A stretch of DNA of 64,000 nucleotides from JBHENC01 sp046262295 (GCA_046262295.1 JBHENC010000002.1:1-64000); one strand, 5' to 3'. Positions 16,225 through 25,469 are shown, counted from the stretch's first letter. Numbers and translations are program-made. The notes: generated from the letters alone by a model not told the origin.

Positions 16225-18610
16225 GCCGCAAGACAACCGGGATGCACGAATACTGATCCTTGCGCCAATTGGCAGAGACGCAGAGATGACCGTGCGCCAG
16301 CTTCAGGCAGTGGGTCTTCGCGCAGAGGTGTGCCACCGTGTTGAGGAGATGTGCGAAGAGATGCGCATTGGCGCAGGCATGATCTTTCTGACCGGCGAGG
16401 CGTTGACATTTGAAGCAACGCAATGCTTGAGCGACTTCCTCGCCAAGCAACCGGCATGGTCGGACATTCCGCTCGTCGTGTTGACCAGCGGCGGCGGCGC
16501 AACACCGGCCAACTCCGAACTGCTCGCGGCTCTGACGGAAGCGGGCAATGTGACGCTCATCGAACGACCCGTGCGCCTCATGACTTTAACGAGCGCGGTC
16601 AGGTCTGCACTCCGGGCACGCCAGCGCCAGTACGATGTGCGGGAACACCTTGCGGCTGAACGGCGCGCGAAAGAGGCATTGGAGGGGAGCGAGCAGCGTC
16701 TACGCATCGCGCTCGACGCGGCGCAGCTCGGCACGTGGCAACTCGATCTGGCAACGAATCGTCTCGAGTGCTCGCTGCGCTGCGCCGCGAACTTCGGGCT
16801 ACCGGCGGGCGGGGAGTACACCTATGAACAGCTCATCGGAATAGTTCACCCCGCTGACCGCGACCGCGTGCGCGCCGAAGTCGAACGCGCTCTCGCCGAG
16901 CATGATCTTTATCAGGCGGAGTATCGCGTCATCTGGGATGACGAGAGCCTGCACTGGATTACAGCCAGCGGGCGCGCCAACTATACGGCGGGCGGCGAGC
17001 CTTATAACATGGTGGGCATCACGCTCGACATTACCGAGCACAAGCGCGTCGAAGATTCTTTGCGTGAAAGCGAACTGCAATTGCGCACCCTCGCCAACGC
17101 GGTTCCGCTGCTCGCGTGGATGGCTGAACCGGACGGGCACATCTTCTGGTACAACCAGCGTTGGTACGACTACACGGGCACGACGCCGGAGGCGATGGAA
17201 GGATGGGGCTGGCAATCCGTCCACGACCCGGAAATACTACCGCACGTGCTCGAACGCTGGCGCGCTTGCGTCGCAAGCGGTGAGCCGTTCGAGATGGAGT
17301 TTCCGCTAAAATCTTCCGACGGTGAATTTCGTTCATTCCTGACGCGCGTGATGCCGCTCCGCGATGAAGAGGGGCGCGTCGTGCGCTGGTTCGGAACAAA
17401 CACGGACGTGGAAGATTTACGCCGCGCATTGAAACAGGCTGAAGACGCCAACCGCATGAAAGATGAATTTCTTGCGACGCTCTCACACGAACTGCGCACG
17501 CCGCTGACCTCGATTCTCGGCTGGGCGCGTATGTTGGGCGACGGGCAGCTAGACGAAGCTAATACGGCACGCGCGCTGGAGACGATTCAGCGCAACGCCA
17601 AGGCACAATCGCAATTGATTGAAGACATCCTCGACGTATCGCGCGTCATTACCGGCAAACTCCGCCTCGATGTGCAGCCGGTTGATCTCGCATCACTAAT
17701 CGAATCGTCAATTGACGCCGTGCTCCCGGCGGCTGAAGCGAAAGGCATTCGCTTACAGCGCGTGCTCGATTCGGGCGCGAGCATGGTCTCCGGCGACCCG
17801 GCGCGCTTACAGCAAATCATCTGGAATCTGCTCTCGAATGCCATCAAGTTCACGCCACGTGGCGGGCGCGTTCAAGTTAAACTCGAGCGCATCAATTCCC
17901 ATGTCGAGATCGTCGTCGCCGACGATGGGCAAGGCCTCAGCCCGGATGTTTTACCGTTTATCTTTGAACGCTTCCGTCAGGCCGATTCGACGACGACGCG
18001 AACGCATGGCGGACTCGGGCTTGGTCTGGCGATTGTGCGCCATCTGGTGGAAATGCACGGCGGCACGGTTGAAGTAGAGAGCCTCGGAGAAGGTCATGGT
18101 GCAACCTTCACCGTCAAACTTCCGCTGGTGGCGGTGCGCTCGCCTGATGTCCGCCGCGCGAGCGATGCCGAACGGGTGCATCCGACGACAAGCAACGGAT
18201 CGCACTTCGACTGCCCGCCCGAACTCGATGGATTGCGCCTGCTGGTGGTTGACGATGAAGAAGACACGCGCACGCTGCTCAGGATAGTGCTGGAAAAGTG
18301 CGGCGCGGCTGTCACAACGGCTTCATCGGCGCAGGAAGCCATCGCCGCGCTCAAGGAAATACGCCCCGACGTGCTCATCAGCGATCTGGGGATGCCCGAA
18401 GAAGACGGCTACGCTTTGATTAAAAAGGTGCGCGCGCTATCGGAGGCAGACGGCGGAAACACGCCATCGGCGGCACTGACTGCGTATGCCAGAGTGGAAG
18501 ATCGCATGAAAGTGCTGCGCTCCGGCTTTCAGATACACATCCCGAAGCCGGTCGAGCCTGCGGAGTTAGTCGCAGTGGTGGCAAATCTCGCCGGACGAAA
18601 CGAAAAGTAG
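16211..18610 (+). CDS. hybrid sensor histidine kinase / response regulator
   Basis: A protein of about 799 residues. The order is a receiver-like N-terminal domain (ARILILAPIGRDAEM to VTLIERPVRL), a coiled linker, two PAS domains each with a PAC tail (VGITLDITEHKRVED and WFGTNTDVEDLRRAL), a HisKA domain with the His near residue 425 (TLSHELRTPLTSILGW), a HATPase domain (NLLSNAIKFTPRGG, GGLGLGLAIVRHLVEMHGG), and a C-terminal receiver with its Asp near residue 728 (DVLISDLGMPEEDG). The N-terminal receiver lacks the phosphorylatable Asp, having GMIFLTGEAL there. The ATG at 16211 overlaps the KaiC gene by 14 bases; ATGs at 16175 and 16217 are alternatives. There is no membrane segment. Pairing with KaiC suggests a KaiC-linked signal relay. 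Confidence 0.88.
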   Translation: MKMNEPQDNRDARILILAPIGRDAEMTVRQLQAVGLRAEVCHRVEEMCEEMRIGAGMIFLTGEALTFEATQCLSDFLAKQPAWSDIPLVVLTSGGGATPANSELLAALTEAGNVTLIERPVRLMTLTSAVRSALRARQRQYDVREHLAAERRAKEALEGSEQRLRIALDAAQLGTWQLDLATNRLECSLRCAANFGLPAGGEYTYEQLIGIVHPADRDRVRAEVERALAEHDLYQAEYRVIWDDESLHWITASGRANYTAGGEPYNMVGITLDITEHKRVEDSLRESELQLRTLANAVPLLAWMAEPDGHIFWYNQRWYDYTGTTPEAMEGWGWQSVHDPEILPHVLERWRACVASGEPFEMEFPLKSSDGEFRSFLTRVMPLRDEEGRVVRWFGTNTDVEDLRRALKQAEDANRMKDEFLATLSHELRTPLTSILGWARMLGDGQLDEANTARALETIQRNAKAQSQLIEDILDVSRVITGKLRLDVQPVDLASLIESSIDAVLPAAEAKGIRLQRVLDSGASMVSGDPARLQQIIWNLLSNAIKFTPRGGRVQVKLERINSHVEIVVADDGQGLSPDVLPFIFERFRQADSTTTRTHGGLGLGLAIVRHLVEMHGGTVEVESLGEGHGATFTVKLPLVAVRSPDVRRASDAERVHPTTSNGSHFDCPPELDGLRLLVVDDEEDTRTLLRIVLEKCGAAVTTASSAQEAIAALKEIRPDVLISDLGMPEEDGYALIKKVRALSEADGGNTPSAALTAYARVEDRMKVLRSGFQIHIPKPVEPAELVAVVANLAGRNEK

Positions 18611-18857
18611 CGAATACTGTGTCCGGTAAAGCATAAGCGGCTGGCTACCTGTGCGGAGCAATAAATTAAATCTATCGCTAATCGTCATTACCGCATCTAA
18701 CAACCGCGCAGAGTTGTGTGCGCGCCTCTTCAGGTAGTGTGTATCGCTGTTCGGTGATCGAAGCGAATTAGCAGTCTGAACAAGTAGTATGCAAAGATTG
18801 AGTTGGAAGCGAGAAAGCACTCGCCGGGTTTAATGTGTGTTGAAGGAGTAGCCGGAT

Positions 18858-19721
18858 TTGCAAAAGCAGAACGAAGCAGTTATTCAAGAGCAAAGGGCGC
18901 GTATTCACTGGGGCAACAGTATAAACATGACGCTTTTGCACACGGGCGCGATAGCCGCGCTCTTTATGTGGAATTGGAAAGCGATTGCAGTGGGCGTTTT
19001 TCTTTACTGGGTGGCGGGCAGTCTCGGAATCGGAATGGGTTATCATCGCCTGTTGACGCATCGCGGCTATAAAGTGCCGAAGGCCGTCGAATATTTCTTA
19101 GTCGTGTGCGGCACGCTCGCGCTCGAAGACGGCCCCATTGACTGGGTCGCCACGCATCGCATACATCACGCGCATACGGAAGAAGAAGGCGATCCGCACA
19201 GCCCGCGCGACGGGCGCTGGTGGTCGCATATGGGCTGGGTTTTGCGCGGCACGGCGCAGCAGCACGACGACGCGGTGCTCTGGCGCTACGTGCCCGATCT
19301 GATGAACGATAAATTTTATGTCTGGCTCAATCGCCGCTTCTTTTTGTCGCAGCTTGTGCTGGCTCCGGTGTTGTTTGCGCTGGGCAGGTGGCCGTTTGTG
19401 ATGTGGGGCATCTTTATGCGCGTCACGCTCGGATTGCACGCGACGTGGCTGGTCAACTCTGCGACGCATATCTGGGGCACGCGCCGCTTCGCCACGCGCG
19501 ATGATTCGACCAATAACTGGTGGGTGGCGTTACTTACTTTCGGCGAAGGCTGGCACAACAATCATCACGCGCATCCGACCGCCGCCCGTCACGGCCTCGC
19601 GTGGTACGAGATTGATCTTAACTGGTGGGGCATCCGCACGCTCGAAATGCTCGGCATCGCCAAGTCAATCAAGCTGGCGCGTCTGCCTGCGCCGCAGCCC
19701 GAATCCGATTCTTCAAATTAA
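18858..19721 (+). CDS. acyl-CoA (delta-9-type) fatty acid desaturase
   Basis: A 287-residue membrane di-iron desaturase that introduces double bonds into acyl chains. The three histidine boxes are present: HRLLTH at 63-68, HRIHH at 100-104 and HNNHH near 233-237. Hydrophobic helices flank them (AIAALFMWNWKAIAVGVFLY, FVMWGIFMRVTLGL). The spacing and short length match bacterial stearoyl-CoA desaturase relatives without a cytochrome b5 domain. The start is a TTG placed nine bases after GAAGGAG at 18842-18848. It stands alone with intergenic space on both sides. Confidence 0.93.
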   Translation: MQKQNEAVIQEQRARIHWGNSINMTLLHTGAIAALFMWNWKAIAVGVFLYWVAGSLGIGMGYHRLLTHRGYKVPKAVEYFLVVCGTLALEDGPIDWVATHRIHHAHTEEEGDPHSPRDGRWWSHMGWVLRGTAQQHDDAVLWRYVPDLMNDKFYVWLNRRFFLSQLVLAPVLFALGRWPFVMWGIFMRVTLGLHATWLVNSATHIWGTRRFATRDDSTNNWWVALLTFGEGWHNNHHAHPTAARHGLAWYEIDLNWWGIRTLEMLGIAKSIKLARLPAPQPESDSSN

Positions 19722-19756
19722 CTTTCGACAGTCTTTCGCTCAATCGAAACTCCGCC

Positions 19757-19804
19757 GCACCATTGATAGCGAAGTTCGTAATGCAACTTCGCTATCAATG
19801 GTGC
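19757..19804. repeat. 20-bp perfect inverted repeat (hairpin)
   Basis: GCACCATTGATAGCGAAGTT at 19757-19776 is followed after eight bases by its exact reverse complement at 19785-19804. It lies 35 bases after the desaturase stop. No T run follows on either strand, so it is not a textbook intrinsic terminator, though it could still terminate or stabilise the desaturase mRNA. Confidence 0.85.
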
Positions 19805-19920
19805 GTAAGAATCCGTGCGGAAGGCGCGCGGCATTTTAACTGTCACACGGTAGAGTTATAATGTGCGCCACGCTCTTGTGTTTGTAGATCGAGTTAACGA
19901 AAAGTCGAGTCGAGACTTTA

Positions 19921-20412
19921 ATGACTATGGTGTATGGTTTTGCCGCGCCGCTCTCCGCGTGGATATGGCTGTTTCCGGCAACATTACTGGTGCATCTCGT
20001 TGAGGAATATGTGGGCGGCGTCGCGTTTGCGGATTCGCCGCGCGGGATGAGGGGCATCAATATCAGCCGCCCGCTCTTTGTGATATTGACCGGCGCAGGG
20101 CTTCTGCTGGTGGTGGCGGGCGTCGCGGCGGCGCAGCGGTTCGGGTTCTCACAATTGATGCTGGCGATTCTGGGAATCTTCGTCTTAATCAACGGCATCT
20201 CGCACACGATCACCACTACGCTAAAGGCTGAATATAATCCGGGCGTGATCTCCGGTTTGCTGCTCTGGATACCGCTGGGCGCGATGACGCTGGTGCGCGT
20301 TAAGGGCAACATGGACGGACAAAGATTCTGGACGGGCATCGCCCTCGGAATAATCAGCCACGCCGTCGTCTCGCTGCTCGCACGCGGCAAACGTAAACCC
20401 GGCGCAGCCTGA
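19921..20412 (+). CDS. HXXEE-domain membrane protein
   Basis: A 163-residue integral membrane protein with about five hydrophobic helices. H25-L-V-E28-E29 in ATLLVHLVEEY is the motif that names the HXXEE family, and a second conserved region is present (INGISHTITTTLKAEYNPGV followed by ISGLLLWIPLGAM). The family's biochemical role is unknown; the conserved His and Glu residues in the membrane suggest metal binding or catalysis. An ATG at 19927 is an alternative start. The YihY-like gene follows 64 bases later on the same strand. Confidence 0.82.
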   Translation: MTMVYGFAAPLSAWIWLFPATLLVHLVEEYVGGVAFADSPRGMRGINISRPLFVILTGAGLLLVVAGVAAAQRFGFSQLMLAILGIFVLINGISHTITTTLKAEYNPGVISGLLLWIPLGAMTLVRVKGNMDGQRFWTGIALGIISHAVVSLLARGKRKPGAA

Positions 20413-20476
20413 TAACGCTTCTTAGCATTTGCGCGGCACAGTACGAAAACTTTCTTTCCGGTGTGAGCTTCGCGTT

Positions 20477-21406
20477 ATGGATACCGCAGACGAGAAAGCG
20501 ATAGCCTCTATTTGGCGGCTGGGCGGATTGACGTGGCGCGAGATGGGACGCCGCATCTGGCTGGAGATTTATGACAGCGATCTCTTCACACGCGCCGCCG
20601 CACTTTCCTACTACTTCCTGCTCGCGCTCTTTCCGCTGCTACTTTTTCTGACGGCGATGCTCGGCTATTTCGCCGATGCCGGAACCGAACTGCGCAATAA
20701 CCTGCTCGGCTATCTAGGCCGTGTCGTGCCACGTTCGGCTTCCGCGCTTATTTACGTGACCGTTAACGAGATCAACAAAGACGCGGGCGGCGGCAAACTC
20801 TCGTTCGGTTTGCTGGCCGCCGTATGGTTCGCTTCCTACGGCATGGGAGCCATCAGCGAGACGCTCAACTCCGCCTACGGCGTGAAGGAATCGCGTTCGT
20901 GGTGGAAGGTGCGACTCATCGCGGTCGGCCTCACCATCGCGCTAGCCGTGCTGATTATCGGCGCGCTCGCACTCGTGCTCTACGGCGGCGAGATCGGCGA
21001 AAGTCTGGCGAATCGCTTCGGCTTGAGCATCGCTTTCAAACTCGCTTGGAATGTTTTGCAGTGGCCGATTGTGCTCGCCTTCGTGCTGTTTGCCTTCGCT
21101 TTGATTTACTACTTCGCGCCGAATCTTTATCACCGTAAATGGTACTGGATCACGCCCGGTTCCGTGTTCGGCGTCGCCCTGTGGCTGCTGGTGTCCTTCT
21201 GCTTCCGCACCTATCTGCGCTACTTCGATAGATACAGCGTGACCTACGGCTCGTTGGGAGCGGTGATAATCCTGATGCTTTGGTTCTACATGACGGGGGC
21301 GGCGCTGCTCGTCGGCGGCAAAGTCAACGCCGAAATCGAGAACGCGACGGCAGAGGCGGGCGCACCCACCGCCAGATTACACGGCGAGAAGAGTCCGTCC
21401 GCCTAA
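20477..21406 (+). CDS. YihY/BrkB-family inner membrane protein
   Basis: A 309-residue polytopic membrane protein with about six helices. Family signatures are DLFTRAAALSYYFLLALFPL, the segment FGLLAAVWFASYGMGAISET followed by NSAYGV, the ALIYYFAPN segment, the WITPGSVFGVALWLLVSF helix, and YSVTYGSLGAVIILMLWFY near the end. Members were once annotated as ribonuclease BN or virulence factor BrkB; their true function is unclear, with transport most often suggested. The ATG at 20477 was chosen because the 16 residues upstream lack homology. Confidence 0.9.
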   Translation: MDTADEKAIASIWRLGGLTWREMGRRIWLEIYDSDLFTRAAALSYYFLLALFPLLLFLTAMLGYFADAGTELRNNLLGYLGRVVPRSASALIYVTVNEINKDAGGGKLSFGLLAAVWFASYGMGAISETLNSAYGVKESRSWWKVRLIAVGLTIALAVLIIGALALVLYGGEIGESLANRFGLSIAFKLAWNVLQWPIVLAFVLFAFALIYYFAPNLYHRKWYWITPGSVFGVALWLLVSFCFRTYLRYFDRYSVTYGSLGAVIILMLWFYMTGAALLVGGKVNAEIENATAEAGAPTARLHGEKSPSA

Positions 21407-21457
21407 CTACGCACGCGGGCACGCTCAATCTTGATACGGCTTCGTCGCCGGAAAATC

Positions 21458-23200
21458 TTACTTCAGTGCATCAACCGCGACGAGCGGCAGCGACGTTTGA
21501 TCCAGCGCGTAGACTTCGACGGACGGCACACGTCCGAGCGGCAGACGGAAAGACGGCGCGCTTGATTGACGAAGGCGTGTGAGCAGCTCGTCGTTGCTGC
21601 GATAGCGCCGCCCGCGTGCCGCCACGATGTAATCGCCCGCGCCGAGTTCTTCGAGCGCCGCCGGATCGGAAAGCGACACGCACTGTAAATCCGCACGTCC
21701 CGCCTGCTGCGCGTAAAAGGTTGCGAGTCCCGGCGTTTCGCTGGCAACGCGCGCGTGCGGTCGGGCGCGTCGGGCAATCTCGCGCATCGTTTCACTCACG
21801 CTCGCGTCATAAAATTCGTCGTGCGGAAAATAGTCGCCCGCGTGCGCTTCGCCGCCGCCAAGCAGATTCATGTAGAGCCTATAATGCGGCGCGGCGTTCA
21901 GAGACGCGCGCACCGAGAAGGTTATAACCAGCAGCGCGAGAATCGCCCGCGCGTAGAGCGCGCTTCGCTGGCTTGCAAAAAACGCGGCGCAGCGTTGCGC
22001 GATAATGCGCGCGACAAACTGTATGCCGAGGCTCGCCGTAATCAAGACCGCCGGAAGCATACTCGTGAAGTAGCGCGTGAATTTTCCGCCGGGCAAAATA
22101 AAGGACAGCGCCCAGTAGAACATCCAGAAGATCAGAAAATAGCGCCCGTCGCCGAGCCGCTTGCGAAACAGCAAAGGAAAGCCTGCGAGGAACGCCGCCA
22201 AAGTTAAGAGCGGCAGCTTCACTCCGACAAAGACAAAATAGAAATAGACTGGTATGCCGCGCAGCCAGTCCGTCATGCGATGGTTGTAGAGCCTGCCCAT
22301 GAATTCGTAGGAATCGTGGCCGACTCTTTGAAAGCTGGCGAAGGTACGCATCTCGTGCCATGTCGCGGGCAGCAGAATGGTCGGGTTACAGAGCAGAAAG
22401 ACTACGCCCATCGTCGCAACTATGACGGCGTAGCGCGGTCTGCCGATGCGCCAGCGCGTTTCGGGCATCCGCTGAAAAGCGTAGTTGTAGCTGATGCTGA
22501 TAACGATAAAGTGCGGCACGTATTTCGAGGCGAGCATCGCGCCGAAGGCCGCGCCCGTCGCCCAGTAGTAAGGTTCAGGATTCTTCTGCGGCTGGCTTTC
22601 GGCGACGCGCTGGCCGCGCAGCCAGAACACGTTGGCGAGCAGAAAAAAGAAGAGCAGAAACGTGTCTTCCTTCGCAATGCGATTAAAGCCAATCGCCGCC
22701 GGGTCAAACGTCCAGAGCGCCGCCGCAAGGAGTGCCGCTTCCGTGCCGAAGAGTTCCGCCGTGACGAGATAAATTAAAACGGCGGTGAGCGCGCCGAAGA
22801 GCACGGACGGAAAGCGCAATGCCGCTTCGACGGGAACGTGCAAGTTGGCCGCGCGCGATTCGACATCGGCGCTCGCGTTCCATTTTTCGGCGGCGACGAT
22901 GCTGACGGCCTGCAACGCCTTCATCAATAACGGGTGCTCGCCGTTGGCCGCCGTCAATCCGTGCGCGCGATAATCCGCGACGGCGTTCAGTTTATTGAAT
23001 TCGTCTTCGCCGAGACTTTCGACGCTCGAACCCGCGACGCGAAAACCGAAGCCCGCGAGCACGAGCAGCGCGAGCAAGGCGATGAGTAGCTGGCGATTCT
23101 TGAAGATTGCGCCGCCCGCTTCCGCGAACAATTCCGGGCGCAGTCCCGCCGTGACGATGTTCGCAGGATTTGCGGACAAAGTTTGAAAATCTTTCGGCAA
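21458..23200 (-). CDS. GT39-like membrane glycosyltransferase
   Basis: A membrane protein of about 580 residues that resembles protein O-mannosyltransferase / ArnT-type enzymes, which move a sugar from a polyprenyl carrier to an acceptor outside the membrane. After the first helix (LLIALLALLVLAGFGFRVAG) comes the acidic GEDEFNKLNAVADY, the place where the family keeps its catalytic Asp/Glu, then HPLLMKAL. Eight or more further helices follow, with a soluble C-terminal tail. The start is uncertain: a TTG at 23198-23200 has an AGGAA upstream, whereas a GTG at 23221 falls inside a long palindrome. The radical SAM gene lies upstream on the same strand, separated by that palindrome. Confidence 0.75.
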   Translation of the reverse strand: MPKDFQTLSANPANIVTAGLRPELFAEAGGAIFKNRQLLIALLALLVLAGFGFRVAGSSVESLGEDEFNKLNAVADYRAHGLTAANGEHPLLMKALQAVSIVAAEKWNASADVESRAANLHVPVEAALRFPSVLFGALTAVLIYLVTAELFGTEAALLAAALWTFDPAAIGFNRIAKEDTFLLFFFLLANVFWLRGQRVAESQPQKNPEPYYWATGAAFGAMLASKYVPHFIVISISYNYAFQRMPETRWRIGRPRYAVIVATMGVVFLLCNPTILLPATWHEMRTFASFQRVGHDSYEFMGRLYNHRMTDWLRGIPVYFYFVFVGVKLPLLTLAAFLAGFPLLFRKRLGDGRYFLIFWMFYWALSFILPGGKFTRYFTSMLPAVLITASLGIQFVARIIAQRCAAFFASQRSALYARAILALLVITFSVRASLNAAPHYRLYMNLLGGGEAHAGDYFPHDEFYDASVSETMREIARRARPHARVASETPGLATFYAQQAGRADLQCVSLSDPAALEELGAGDYIVAARGRRYRSNDELLTRLRQSSAPSFRLPLGRVPSVEVYALDQTSLPLVAVDALK

Positions 23201-23218
23201 CTTAAAATGTTTCCTATT

Positions 23219-23266
23219 CACGAATAAGGTGCGTTCGAGAATATTCTCGAACGCACCTTATTCGTG
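23219..23266. repeat. 48-bp perfect palindrome
   Basis: Bases 23219-23266 read identically on both strands with no loop: arms of 24 bases meeting at GAATATTC. It lies between the stop of the radical SAM gene and the start of the glycosyltransferase, both on the minus strand. It could form a hairpin in the transcript or a cruciform in DNA, act as a terminator/attenuator, or bind a dimeric protein. A pure T run is absent. Confidence 0.9.
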
Positions 23267-23310
23267 TGACGGCGTAAGATTTTACGCGGTTAATTTCGTC
23301 TGCTGTGTGC

Positions 23311-24576
23311 TTAGAAGCTGCCGGTTGCGCCTTTGAATCCGTGCATTGCCTGTTTCGCCGCCCACGTCAAAACGCGCCCCGTGTCGTAGCAGTAGCTCAA
23401 GATGTAGTTGCAGGTCGAAAGACAATGCTTCGAGCAATCCTTCTTCATCTCGTTGAGTTGGCCGACATCGAATTTATGATTTTCGATTGTGCCCCAATCG
23501 TGCGTCGCCGAATACATAGGGAAGCAGGGGGCGAGCGTGCCGTCGGTGCGAATGATTAAAGAGTTCTGACCGGCGCGGCAATCCCACGCGGGCACTTCGC
23601 CGCGCATCAGCACCTTCATGTCGTGCATATGCTGGATGGGGTTAGCCATCTTGTAGCCTTCCGCGCGCTTCTCGTTTAAGTAGTCAAGCAGCTCGTCAAC
23701 CTTCGGCCAATCTGCGGGCGTCAGATACGTGCTGTTTTCGTCGAGATGCTTAAAGTGCGACTGCTCCATCATCGGCGTTTCGTTGATGTGATAGTCGGTG
23801 GCGATTCCGGCGTCGCGCGCGATCTCCGTCAACTCTTTCACGTCGGCCATATTGATGCGCGTGATGTTGATATTGAACATCACTGTGTACCCGTAATGGC
23901 GTTGGCGTTTGACGAGATACTCGAATTGCGGGCGGATCATGTCGAGCGCCTTCGGGAGCGCCTTGTTATCTTTAACGGAATCAACCGCGAGATTGAAAGT
24001 GGCGATTCCGGCGTCGCCGAGTTTGTCAATCACTTCCGGCTTGAGCAAGCGCCCGTTGGTCGGCAGGTAAACGAAGATGTCTTTCTTCGCGCTGTAATCA
24101 ACGATCTTGTGAATGAAGCCGGGACGCAACAGCGGTTCGCCGCCCATCAGCGCAAGCACGCGCGAGCCTATGGAATGAATCCAATCAATGGAACGCTTGG
24201 CCGTGTCTTCGGTCATGCCCTTGACCTTGTTGTTGTAAGACCAGCAGTAGTGGCAATCGAGATTGCATTTCCACTCTGTAAAGAGATAGGGAATCAGCGG
24301 GCGCAACTCTTTGCTGTGCCAGCGCGATTTGAAGTAGGGCGCGCCCCACGTTTTCCAAGTGCGAATCGCGTTGAGCTTTTGATACTCGCGCTCGGTCATC
24401 GGCTGCGGGTTCGGGTGCTGCGGATAGACAGGCTCCGGCAGCGTTTGCAGTTCGGGCAACGCTTCGAGCGTCGGCCTCGATTCCGATTTGTAGAGTATCT
24501 GGTGGAGCTTCTGGTCAATGCGATAAGGCGGCGGCGCGGCGACTTCCGTATGTTGCTGTCCTTGAACCTCGTTCAT
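23311..24576 (-). CDS. radical SAM protein with SPASM-like C-terminus
   Basis: A 421-residue radical SAM enzyme. The cluster-binding CxxxCxxC is C104-C108-C111 (EWKCNLDCHYCWSYN), followed by the SAM-contacting MGGEPLLRPG. A C-terminal set of cysteines (WDCRAGQ, LAPCFPMY, DCSKHCLSTCNYILSYCYD) probably binds extra iron-sulfur clusters in the manner of SPASM domains. SPASM proteins modify peptides or small molecules, but no precursor peptide gene or specific subfamily can be named here. An N-terminal extension of about 90 residues precedes the core. The downstream glycosyltransferase on the same strand is a possible functional neighbour. Confidence 0.82.
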   Translation of the reverse strand: MNEVQGQQHTEVAAPPPYRIDQKLHQILYKSESRPTLEALPELQTLPEPVYPQHPNPQPMTEREYQKLNAIRTWKTWGAPYFKSRWHSKELRPLIPYLFTEWKCNLDCHYCWSYNNKVKGMTEDTAKRSIDWIHSIGSRVLALMGGEPLLRPGFIHKIVDYSAKKDIFVYLPTNGRLLKPEVIDKLGDAGIATFNLAVDSVKDNKALPKALDMIRPQFEYLVKRQRHYGYTVMFNINITRINMADVKELTEIARDAGIATDYHINETPMMEQSHFKHLDENSTYLTPADWPKVDELLDYLNEKRAEGYKMANPIQHMHDMKVLMRGEVPAWDCRAGQNSLIIRTDGTLAPCFPMYSATHDWGTIENHKFDVGQLNEMKKDCSKHCLSTCNYILSYCYDTGRVLTWAAKQAMHGFKGATGSF

Positions 24577-25047
24577 AAACTTTCCCTTTCTCTGACTCTC
24601 TGCAAAAAAATGCGGTAAACGAAACCGTTACCTTAAACCCATAGAAGCGGCTTATTATTCCGTTATTTCGTCGTAATGAAACGTGAAAAGCTTTCGCGCG
24701 CGAAAGGAGGATTCTCCGAAAGCCGGTTTGAGAACCGCGCAAAGGAGAACACACTATCGAAAACGCCGTACAGATTGGCCGATTTTGCGCAAAAATGCAA
24801 GTCTTAATTACGCCTTTTGCTGCCGTTTCCGGCGCAGTCTATTTCACCGGACGGGGTGGTGCGCGTGGTCTTCGTCAGGTATCACTATTTTGTTGGTTTA
24901 ATAATGCGCCGAATAGTGTATTATCTGTCCTTTAATACTGAACCGCTTTTGTGTGAGTTTCCCGGCCAGGAACAAAGCATAAAAGTGTTTCGCGTGAGAG
25001 TGACGGGCGCGGCAATTCGTGCGCTATTCCAGACGGAGGCGATTAGA
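24577..25047. other. intergenic region, no gene supported
   Basis: This 471-base stretch lies between the divergent radical SAM gene and the DUF4177-like gene and must contain both promoters. Short open frames extend through it but show no homology and no convincing ribosome-binding site. A purine-rich part around 24690-24750 could be structured leader RNA, but I do not recognise a known riboswitch. Confidence 0.5.
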
Positions 25048-25356
25048 ATGTTCTCAAGGCATCGGCATAGCACATCGAAGTTTCATGTTAGCTTAATTCT
25101 ACTGGCTGTGATTATTTTGTACGCCACCTCTTTGACCGAAGCGCACGCGAAGAGACGGCGCGCGGCACGGACTCTGTGGGAATACAACGTCGTGACGATC
25201 ATTCGCGCCAACACGGAACAGCGAAAATCCATTCTCAACGAACAGGGCAGAGCGGGCTGGGAATTAATCTCCTCCGAAGACGACAAATCGGGAACCGGCG
25301 AAACAACTTTTTATCTCAAACGCCTGCGCCGCAACGCTTACCACCGGCGACGTTAA
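25048..25356 (+). CDS. secreted DUF4177-like small protein
   Basis: A 102-residue protein. The first 35 residues form a signal peptide (basic start, then VSLILLAVIILYATSL and a cleavage-like AHA). The rest matches DUF4177: LWEYNVVTI, ILNEQGRAGWELISSE and the final FYLKRL strand. DUF4177 proteins are small alpha/beta proteins of unknown role. The ATG at 25048 is preceded by GGAGG at 25034-25038, which decides the start against longer in-frame readings. The very basic ending (RRNAYHRRR) is unusual. Confidence 0.72.
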   Translation: MFSRHRHSTSKFHVSLILLAVIILYATSLTEAHAKRRRAARTLWEYNVVTIIRANTEQRKSILNEQGRAGWELISSEDDKSGTGETTFYLKRLRRNAYHRRR

Positions 25357-25469
25357 GACAGCTATTTGCCCCTCCGTTTTCGATTAGCGCCACGCGCCGC
25401 GAAGAACGCTTTCGCGGGAACACCCGATCATACTTTAGCCTGATCGCAAATCGAGTCTGCTGTAATAAC

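Noticed and set aside
23746..24618. 290-codon open frame on the plus strand opposite the radical SAM gene
   Set aside because: It is the antisense of a well-supported gene; its translation is rich in Arg/His/Val without any domain, as expected for shadow frames in GC-rich DNA.
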